Positions 12,501 through 20,425 of a DNA stretch of 30,820 nucleotides are shown here, in pieces. The stretch's first letter is position 1, and every line of letters begins with the position of its first letter. Both the position numbers and the translations under genes were made by a program. This stretch comes from Allomyces macrogynus ATCC 38327 (Eukaryota; Blastocladiomycota; Blastocladiomycetes; Blastocladiales; Blastocladiaceae). The stretch is from assembly GCA_000151295.1 (NCBI GenBank), contig GG745333.1:1164827-1195646 (forward strand), read 5' to 3'. The notes under the pieces are model-generated. The model did not search any database and was not told where the DNA came from. It was given only the letters and a program-made list of their open reading frames with translations.

Positions 12501-12879
12501 ATCGCCGTTGCACGCGCTCACGGGGATGCTTCTGCGACACATCACCTCGCCTACAGCAACACCGTTCACGCGGCGCGCTGCCGAGGTGTTGAATGATTTG
12601 GCACCGGCTCTTGCGACGCTTGGTGCACGGCCACTCCATGCCGCTGCACCTAGCGATAAGGAGGACGTGCCGTGGTCGGTCCTTCCGCTCCCACCGCGAC
12701 CGCGCGACAAACAGGAGCGTGAGGTCGTGTTGGATGTGGTCCAGGTCGGTGCGGCGGCAGCAGCGCTTGGTGCGGTCGTGACGGGGGCCGCGGGAGTCGA
12801 CGCGGTCGTCCGCGAGTATTGCTGGCGCGCGTGGATGGCGTTCGGCGAGCCGGGCGGGGCGGCGGCGGGCGACGGGTGA
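9581..12879 (+). CDS. Swi1/ARID1-type SWI/SNF subunit with ARID domain
   Basis: Large DNA-binding and scaffold subunit of SWI/SNF (Swi1/BAF250-like). Two exons, 9581-11041 and 11113-12879, are joined in phase 0 by a 71-nt intron (GTACGA...AACAG), giving 1075 aa. The start is the ATG at 9581 in a CGGCCATGC context; the frame is open back to 9431, but that stretch looks like leader sequence. The N-terminal third is rich in Gln, Pro and Ala with long polyglutamine runs. The ARID lies at about residues 296-403 (DPFYRDMFAALKNRNVQF, MYEVVQEMGGLETMTTARQW, NIPSYLRRNYAAVL). The second exon encodes a long helical region (HDVQVLDLAMVQCQLASGID, ASALNLLLVLSVNEG) without a motif I can name; by position it corresponds to the conserved C-terminal region of Swi1/BAF250. 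The ARID is certain; the Swi1 assignment rests on overall architecture. Confidence 0.85.
9650..10190 (+). repeat. CAG/CAA-rich polyglutamine tracts in the Swi1-like gene
   Basis: Runs of CAG and CAA codons encode glutamine tracts in the N-terminal region. The densest are at about 9725-9772 and 10155-10177, with shorter runs between. Mixed CAG/CAA codons argue for selection on the protein, not a pure expanding microsatellite. Low-complexity Gln-rich N-termini are usual in Swi1 and ARID1 proteins. Confidence 0.85.
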
Positions 12880-13287
12880 ACCAGTGCGCGCGGAGACCTG
12901 AGGAGGGAATATACAATTCATTCATTGGCGCGTGTGCTGACAGGATCGGTGGGCAGGGTGTGTTGGGAGCGGACGGACACGGCAGTGGCGTTCGACGTTC
13001 GACGTTCTGAACGAGACACTTCACTTGACGCTACCGAGAGGCATGCAGCGGTTCTTTCTCCCCGTTGCAAGATGTTGGCCACGACCGTCACGGGCAAACC
13101 AGTTCTGCCATATCCGCACCTCACGCCCGACGCCGGCTCTTCATTCTACAAGACGTCGCCGTCGCCATCGCCCCCCGAGAGCCCACTGCCGCCCCCGATT
13201 ACTCGCCGCGGCGTCCCGCAACTGAACCACCTGCCGCCGCCGCGCAATCCGCCCGCACCTGCCGCTGTTCGCGCCGTTCCCGCCGCC
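12880..13287. other. Intergenic region, Swi1-like 3' side to Chk2-like 5' side
   Basis: About 400 bp between two plus-strand genes. It should hold the Swi1-like terminator and the kinase promoter. The plus-strand frame of the kinase is open from 12925, with another ATG at 13072, so some of this may be an N-terminal extension. No other element seen. Confidence 0.5.
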
Positions 13288-15945
13288 ATGGCCGACCGCT
13301 TCGCCTACCGCGACCCGGCCGACAATCGCTCGACCGGCACCGACTGGGACTCTTCGCACGCCGACGAACCCACGATTCGTCCCGCGACCATGATCACCGC
13401 CGGCGCGACCGCACAGGGCCGTCCGCTCACGCACCCGGTCCCGCTCTCGCAGCAAGTCGCCGAGCTCGGCGACGACTTGACCAACGCCGACCTCATCTGC
13501 ACCGCGCCATGGGGCCTGTTGTGCACCGACAATGGCGACGTGCACGGTACGGCGCTTTTGTTTGTGGCCGTGACGATGGTGAGAATGGGAAAAACCAACG
13601 AATCTAGACCAATGACTCAATGCCTCGCCGTCCCCTCCGTTTTCCGGCGCTTTGATGACCCTTGCAGAACTCGACGACGCGCTTTACCGAGTGGGTCGCA
13701 ACGAACACTGCGAGATTGTCATCGACACGCACATTACCGTGTCGAAAGTGCATTTCCGGCTCACGCGCGCACCCGAGCCGGGAGCAACTCTGCCAGCCAC
13801 GGGCACGGCGCTTCCACCGCTTGTTGCCCTGATCGAGGACTTGTCGACGAACGGCACACATGTGAATGGCACGCGACTACAGCGTGGGGTGCCGACCCCG
13901 TTGCGGCATGCGGATGAGATTACGATCAAGGTCGAGAATGGTGCGTGCTTGTGGATCGTCGCGTTCGTCGTACGAGGTGAATGGACTAATGGTGGAATCG
14001 GTGACGCTCACTCCCAGGCGCGCTCAAGTTCACGTTCGAGATCCCGTCGGCGCCCGAGCCGTCGGCGTCGTCGTCGGCCTCGGCCTCAGCCGCCTCCGCC
14101 GCGCCGGCCAACGTCTACCACCACCAGGACCCGCAATTCGAATCGGTCTTGCAGGGGATCGACTTTCATCGCATTCTCGGCTCGTACGTCTCTGTTTGAC
14201 CGTGGCGATTGGTCGTGCAATTGCTCGCGTTTCTCACCTCCTCGCATCGCATCGCATCGCATCGCATCGCACATCGTATCGCAGCGGCACCTACGCAACC
14301 GTTTACCTTGCCGTCGACCGCCACACTAAGGAAAAGTACGCGTGCAAGGCCCTCGACAAGTTCAAGGCCGGGTTGCGGTCGCGCGGCAGCCCGGCGAATA
14401 ATGGGCACGAGGAGCTTGCCGAAATTCGCATTCTTATGAACTTGAAGCACGTGCGTACCGGCGTCGTTCGTGCGGGTGGACTGTTCCGACGACGCAACTG
14501 ACTTCTCGGCCCGTGAATCAGCCCAACATTGTACAAGTGCACCAGGTGCTGCGCACCGAGCGCTACATTTACATGTTCTTGCAGCTGTACGTGGATTCCC
14601 GAGCGCTGTCGGTGCACCGGTGGCGAAGAAGCTGACGACTTGCTTTCCCGTTGTCATCAGGGTGGAGGGCGGCGAGCTGTTCGACTACCTCTCGGAGCAC
14701 CTTTCGATCCCGGAGACTGAGTGCAAGTTTTGGATGTACCAGCTGTTCCAGGCCATTCAAGCACGTCTTTTTTCACACTCCCCCACCCGCGTCCCGCTCG
14801 TGCACCGACTGACCGCCTTCATCCACTGCAACAGTACCTCCACGCGCAAAACATCAGCCACCGCGACATCAAGCCCGAGAACATCCTGCTCGAAACGGGC
14901 CAAGCCGGATCCAAGCTCCTGCTCGCCGACTTTGGGCTCGCCAAAAAGACGTCGTCGCGGATGAAGACCATGTGCGGCACGCTCAACTACGTGGCGCCCG
15001 AAATCCTGACCAAGTCCGGCAGTAACGGCCCGGGCTACTCGAAGGCCGTCGACTGCTGGTCGTGCGGCGTCATGCTCTACTTTTTGCTTTGTGGGCGGCT
15101 GCCGTTCGACGATACCGACGAAGACGTGTTGCGCCAAATGATCAAGGAGGACGAACTCGCGTTCTTGGAGCCGGCACCGAATACGGAGATTTGGGACGGG
15201 GTTTCTGAGCAGTGCAAGAATTTGATTCGCAGGTTGTTGGCGAAGGATCCGGCGCGGCGGTATGTGTTCCATTTCGGTAGCGGCGCGCATCTCGCTTGCT
15301 TCTGCTCACCACGGCCCTCCCTCCATTCGCAGACTCACGATCGCACAGGCTCTCGCGCACCCGTGGATCGCGTCCGACCGCGCCCTGCTCGACGCCAAGT
15401 ACCAAGCGCTCTTCCCCGCGAGCCAACCACCGGGTGATGCCCCTGGCGGCGGTGGTGGCACCCCGGAAAAATCGACTTCGACCGTCGCGATCCCCGGCGC
15501 ATGGTCCTCCACCTCCACTGGCGCCGACACGCCCGCGTCGGGGCCCGCAGCTACCTCGGCATCTGTATCGACTGTGCGCCGCAGTCCGTCACCGACCACC
15601 GGCGAGTCGCCCTCGTCAGACGATTCGGCACGAGTCCCCCGCGTTGCGCGCCGGCGGTCGTCGGCCGCACTGGCGTCACCGCAGGTCGGTGGGCGCCGGC
15701 AGGCCGCGTCAAGAGGGCCTGCGGCCGCGGCGCAGGCGTCCCCCGCCCGCCAATCGGTCAAGCGGCGACATGCGGGGGATGATGAGGATGAGGATGGGAC
15801 GACGACGCGCGCCGCGGATTCCGTGGGGCGGCGGACGCGGAAGAGGTCAGGGAGTAGTAGCGACGAGGATGCGCGCGCCGTGTTTGCGGTGGCGGCGGTA
15901 CCGGGAGCGGCGACGGCGGCGGCGGCCGGGAGGCGTGGTGCGTAA
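13288..15945 (+). CDS. Chk2/Cds1-type FHA-domain checkpoint kinase
   Basis: Serine/threonine kinase that relays DNA-damage or replication-stress signals in the nucleus. Eight exons: 13288-13546, 13668-13940, 14018-14183, 14285-14450, 14522-14586, 14661-14760, 14835-15259 and 15333-15945; all phases agree, giving 688 aa. The start is GCCGCCATGG at 13288. FHA domain at about 75-185: YRVGRNEHCEI, VSKVHF and STNGTHVNG carry the phosphothreonine-binding Arg, Ser and Asn. Kinase domain at about 225-500: ILGSGTYATVYL (Gly loop), YACKAL (Lys), HRDIKPENILL, DFGLAKK, CGTLNYVAPEIL and the W of DCWSCGVML. The tail (about 520-688) is rich in Ser, Pro and Ala with basic clusters (VKRRH, RRTRKR) that could be nuclear signals. 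Only one SQ is seen before the FHA domain, so the usual SQ/TQ cluster is minimal. The sixth intron has a GC donor. Confidence 0.93.
14237..14280 (+). repeat. GCATC pentanucleotide microsatellite in a kinase intron
   Basis: The third intron of the Chk2-like gene (14184-14284) ends in about five copies of GCATC followed by degenerate copies (CACATCGTATCGCAG). The repeat reaches the acceptor, so length changes would alter the branch-to-acceptor spacing. The coding frame is unaffected. Confidence 0.8.
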
Positions 15946-16288
15946 GTGGAGAGCGTTGTTTTTTTAGTTGGCTGGATGATGCGTTGATTTTGCGGATATG
16001 TTTTTGGTTTTGGAAACTCGTCATGTTGGTAGCCTGAAAGACTCAATCATTAGCTGTGGGGTTTGCTCGACTGCTTCTGGTCAGTTCGTTGGTGCGTCGA
16101 TTGTCTCGACCGTCTCGACTGTCTTGCGTTGGCCCGCTTAAACGCTCGACAGGACGTGCAATCAGGTCACCTGAGGTCGAATATCAGAATGAAGGATTTC
16201 CATTAAGAGCGAGCGTCCTCTCCACCGAATAAACAACCACAAAAACCACGGCAACCAAAAAACCAATCCAACCAACCCGACCGACCGC
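15946..16288. other. Intergenic region between convergent genes
   Basis: About 340 bp between the 3' ends of the Chk2-like gene (+) and the ARS2-like gene (-). It is more T/A-rich than its flanks, as expected for 3' UTRs, with an AACCA/CCGACC-rich stretch at 16230-16290. No gene or RNA fold was recognised. Confidence 0.5.
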
Positions 16289-18234
16289 TTAGTCGTAATC
16301 CAAGACGACATCCCCCTCGCCCGGAGCATCGAGGTCCATGTAACTCTTGAGCCCGCGCGGGTCCATAGCCGCCGACCGCGGCGCTCCCCGCGGCTCGTCG
16401 CGCCCGCCGAAATCCATGTACTCACCACGCGAATCGCGGCGTTCGCGCCCATACGACGACGACCCGCCATTCCGCGGCATCATCGACGGCCGTGCGGCGG
16501 CCGCGACCGCCGCACGTGGCGGGCGGAACGGACCCGTAAACTGGGTCGGGTTCATCCCCGCCGGGTGCAAGTGGTGCGGGTCTCCAAGGAAATTATTCAG
16601 TCGAGTCGCGCGTTCCGTGATCGACGTGATCAAGGGGGCGACATCTGCCGCGTGTTTGTTCTTGATATGCTTGATCACAAACTGCGTGTCCTTGAAGAGC
16701 TTGCCGCAGGCCGGGAACTCGCACCGGTACCGGTGCTCCTGTTCCTTGGCCACGTACTGGCCCAGCGCGGCATCGACGAGCTCGTCAATCGCCTTGGCTG
16801 GGCGCAGCGACTCGTCAAATTTTTGCCGGACCTTGGTGTCAAACTTGGCCAGCAGCGCAGCCGCGCGGTCGCCCGCCGGGTCGCCCGCACCGGGTTTCCG
16901 GAACACCTTGTCGCCACACTTCCATGCGAGTTCCTCGAGGGACTCCGTCTCGCACCCGGCCGAGTAGTAGCAGTAGAGGTGCACGCGGCGCAAATACGTC
17001 ACGAGCACATCCAAGTGCACCTTGGGCGCCTCGTCCGCGTACTTTTCCAACAACGCCTGCGCGCCCGCGAGCCCCGCCTCAGTATCGAGCGTGGTCGCAA
17101 TCCCCTTGACCGTTTCGAGATCCGTCGCGAGTCGGTCCGGGTGCGAGAACATATCCCATGCGGTCGTGCGGTACTTGGCGGGCATCGGGGACTGAATCGC
17201 AAACGCCAACTGCGTGACCGTCTCGTTCGCCTTGGTATCCGCCTGTTCCTTCAAGTGCGCGATAGCAGCTTCCGCCGACGCCGTCGAATCAAACACGGCC
17301 CACCCGGTGCGTCCGCCGAGCCCCATGCCCGCCGGCAAGTGCGGCTGCGCGCGGTCGCGGTCCTGCTGCGCCGGCAACCGCGGTTCCGAGAGCGTCACGT
17401 AAATCAGGCCCGGCAAGTCGCGGAACAGCGCGTCAACGTCGGCGCGCGGCATTGTCAGCGGCACCGTCTTGATGGCCACGGTCCGCAGGGTCGCCTCGTT
17501 GCGATCAACCACATCCGGGTCGGTCTCGGCGCCCATGGGCTCATCCACGGGCAACGCATCCAAATCTATCCCGTCGTACTTTCCCGCGGCCACATCCGCC
17601 TCGAATTTCGTATACAGCAGGCGCTTCATGGTCAAAATAGCCTGCTTGCGCACATCCGCCTGCCCGTCGGCGTACTTTTCCAACACCCAAGGGTCGTCGG
17701 CGTGCGCGTCAAAGAACCGCATCAGGTGCGCGTCGTGCCACTGCTGCTTGAAGGTATCGAACCGTTCCAGAATCTCCGCGTATTGCCGCTCGTCGTCTTC
17801 GCGCGCCTGCGGGCGCTCCCCGATAATGCCCTTTTCGCGCAAGTAGCCCGCATACGTTTTCCAGTCGATCAGGTATGGGAGCGTCAGCGGGTCGGCCGTG
17901 ATGAAGGGGCGGCGGTCGCCGCCCCGCGCATAGTCGCCGGTCGCGGTGGTCGCGGTCGTCACGGCGCGGGCCAAGGCGGCCGGCGAACCGCGAGTCGTCG
18001 GGGGAGCGGGAACGGCGGCGCGGTGGGCCGCGGTGGCCGAGACGGTCTGCAGCAACAGCGGCGGCGGCGGAAGACGCAAGGAGTCAGTGGCTGGGTGGGT
18101 GGGGACGGCGTCATGAGATAGGAACGCACCGTCGAGACTCAGTTCAGAGTCTTGCGGCGGCGCGGCGGCAGCGAGTCGCGCATGTCGTCCTGCTGCAGCG
18201 GGCGGTGGCGGCCAAACTCGTCGACGTAGGACAT
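16289..18234 (-). CDS. ARS2/SERRATE homologue (nuclear cap-binding partner); 5' end unresolved
   Basis: ARS2 links the nuclear cap-binding complex to RNA processing and decay. The main exon 18046-16289 encodes 585 aa in one frame. It has the N-terminal SERRATE/ARS2 domain (PLTLPYLIDWKTYAGYLREK, LERFDTFKQQWHDAHL), an RRM-like middle (LPGLIYVTLSEPRL, GGRTGWAVFDS), a C2H2 zinc finger (CEFPACGKLF...HIKNKH) and the hallmark C-terminus YMDLDAPGEG. Just upstream is a clean intron (18129-18047) with donor GTGCGT, an ACTGAC branch motif and acceptor CTGCAG. The best start is the ATG at 18234 (GCCATGT context), which opens MSYVDEFGRHRPLQQDD and is in phase across this splice, but it meets a TGA at 18141-18139, four codons before the donor. 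Without splicing, the main frame stays open to 18541. The family call is secure; the exact N-terminus is not. Confidence 0.88.
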
Positions 18235-18881
18235 GGCGGGCGGTGACGCGACGGGTTACGGTCGGGAACAGACAGCGGCGACGCGCGTGCGGTCGGTCCG
18301 AAGCGCAGTTTCGTGTGCGAGAATTGCGCGGGGCGAGCGATGGGTGTGACGGCGCGCACAGCCAAATGTCGAGTCGAAATTGGCGTCGAGGACGTTGGGT
18401 CGACTTGAACGGCCTTGCCACGAAGCGAGATAGAGGAGCAGCGGCGGCTTGCAGCAGCCCTTGGCAACCGTTGCGACGAGTGCGGCAGCGGTGTCGTGGA
18501 CTTGGTGGTCGTCGCGCAGGTCGCGTCCAGCTCGTCGTCACGGCGGATGGTCGCGATCACGGTGGTGCGGTGCGCAGGGGTCCAGGCGTCGCGTGGTAGC
18601 ACGTGGTCCGTTGGAGCCGGCTCCACCGCACGAACAAATAGCGGCAAATCTGCTGCTATTTCGGCCTATTTTCGCCCCAAATGCCGAGCGACGCGCCGGA
18701 AAGTTGCAGTTCGCCGCGCCCGCCGCACGTCCGGACGAGCGCCAGGCATGCGCGACCCGCGCCAACTCTCGAGTCCGTCCTACCCCCGCTTCTTTGCTCA
18801 CGACGACGCGCCGACCCGCGCGTAAGCCTGCTCCACGGCCACCGGCACCACGACGACCACGGCGCCCCGGCGGCGGCCGCC
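18235..18881. promoter_or_regulatory. Divergent promoter region, ARS2-like (-) and voltage-sensor-like (+)
   Basis: About 650 bp between divergent starts, so it should contain both promoters and possibly a 5' exon of the ARS2-like gene. Open frames on both strands are Arg/Ser/Pro-rich and look like GC-driven noise. A short A/T-rich patch lies at 18635-18680. An in-frame ATG at 18681 could extend the plus-strand protein by 67 residues. Confidence 0.4.
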
Positions 18882-20234
18882 ATGTTCCAGCAACCGCCAG
18901 TCGGCCTGAGTGCTGCCTTCCGCACACTCGACCCGCACCCGCCCTCAACCTCGACTTCCATTCCCTCAGCTCGCAACGCTGCCACGCCGCCACGAGGATC
19001 CGCCGCACTGCCCGCAACGTCAGCGACAGCACCCGCACCACGCGCCCCCGCCGTCGTGACCGCGTTTGCTTCTGCAGGCGCTGGCCACATCCGCTTCACC
19101 GACCACTTTGCGCCCGCCAGCAAGCGCACCTCCTACTCGAACCTCAAGCTTACCATGTCGACGCTCGTCTCCGGCATGATTGCCGACCCGGCCGGCGAGG
19201 CCCTGGGACCGCGCCATGCCGACCATGACGCCGACTACGCGCCACCCCCGCCACCGTGGTCCCCGCCCAGTTCCGAGCACGCGTCTTTGACGCGTCCAGG
19301 ATCGGCCATGTCGCACTCGTCAACGTCCTACTTTTACCCGTCGCCCGCTGCGTATGCATCTGGACACTGTGAGCGCACTCATGGTCGCGTCTTGTCCATG
19401 GCTGACCGACGATGCCGTGACGACCGATCTACCAGAGATGCACGCGTCCAGCGCGAGGAGATTTTGCGCATGCTCGCCAACCGCATCATGTTCTCCCGTT
19501 TCTACAAGATCTTCTACTCGGTCATGACCTTTGCCGCGCTCTACAACATTTACTTGGTGCGTGTGCGCCTGCGTGCGACCATGCCAAGGCCGTCACGTCA
19601 CGTCATGAATCGAACCCAACGCTGACCGACTGTGCGCGCTCTGCTCCCTGGCTTCATTTGTACCACGCAGTCCTTTGTCGAGCAATGTCCGTCCACCTTC
19701 TTCCTGACGCTCGAATGCATCGTGAACATTGCCCTCATGGCCGAGGTCGGCATCCGGTTCCTCGCGACACGCCGCCAATTCTTCCAGTCCAAGGCCAACT
19801 TGCTCGACGTCTTTCTCGTCGCATTTTGTCTCGTCCTGCTCGTGATGCTCATGCACGACGCGAGCACGTGCGACGTGACGGACGACCACCGGTCGCAGCG
19901 CCGCGAGGCCCTGGTCGACTCGATTCTCTTGATTGTGCGCAACGCGTTGCAAATGGCGCGGATCGTGCATATGGTGCGCAAGTACGTCACTCATTTTACC
20001 TCACATGGTTGCATCCGGGGTGGAGAAGATGGTCAGACACTAACATGACACAATTTCGAATCTCTCAGGAACCAAACGCAACTGACCAACCGCGTCGTCT
20101 CGATCGATTTCACGAGCCTGGAAGAGGGGAACCACCAGCACCCGCTCCTTTTCGATGCCGAGGACCAGGAGAACGGACTCGGGTTTGCGTCCGACGCGGC
20201 AATACCCCCGATCCAGCCGTTCAACCCGAAATAA
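18882..20234 (+). CDS. Small membrane protein resembling a free-standing voltage-sensor domain
   Basis: I do not recognise a named family. My model has four exons, 18882-19351, 19436-19556, 19671-19981 and 20069-20234, giving 355 aa. The first intron (84 nt, GTATGC...ACCAG with a GCTGAC branch motif) is a multiple of three without stops, so reading through it stays open. The N-terminal half (about 155 aa) is Ser/Pro/Ala-rich and disordered. Then come four hydrophobic segments: KIFYSVMTFAALYNIYL; TFFLTLECIVNIALMAEVGI; LLDVFLVAFCLVLLVMLMH; and SILLIVRNALQMARIVHMVR. Acidic residues in segment two (E), Asp early in segment three, and Arg-x6-Arg-x2-His-x2-Arg in segment four resemble S1-S4 of voltage-sensor proteins. 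No pore helices follow, only a short hydrophilic tail. It could be a proton-channel-like or voltage-regulated protein, or a degenerate ion-channel domain. Confidence 0.6.
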
Positions 20235-20425
20235 TCGTTTTAATCAACCGTCCTGCCCATGTACAATATATGAGATCTCACTCCGTCTTTTTTGGCACTG
20301 GTGCGGTGCAGCGTGGGCACACGGCTGGAAGGCACGCCAGCTCGTCGCATCATAACAGCGACCCTTGCGCTCTTGGTTTCGTACTCCACCATTGACCCCG
20401 TCAATGACAAAGAGCAACACTCGGA

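Noticed and set aside
10744..12921. 725-codon minus-strand open frame
   Set aside because: Antisense shadow of the Swi1-like second exon; Arg-rich and without domains.
16565..18121. 518-codon plus-strand open frame
   Set aside because: Antisense to the ARS2-like main exon, whose zinc finger and C-terminal motif prove the minus strand.
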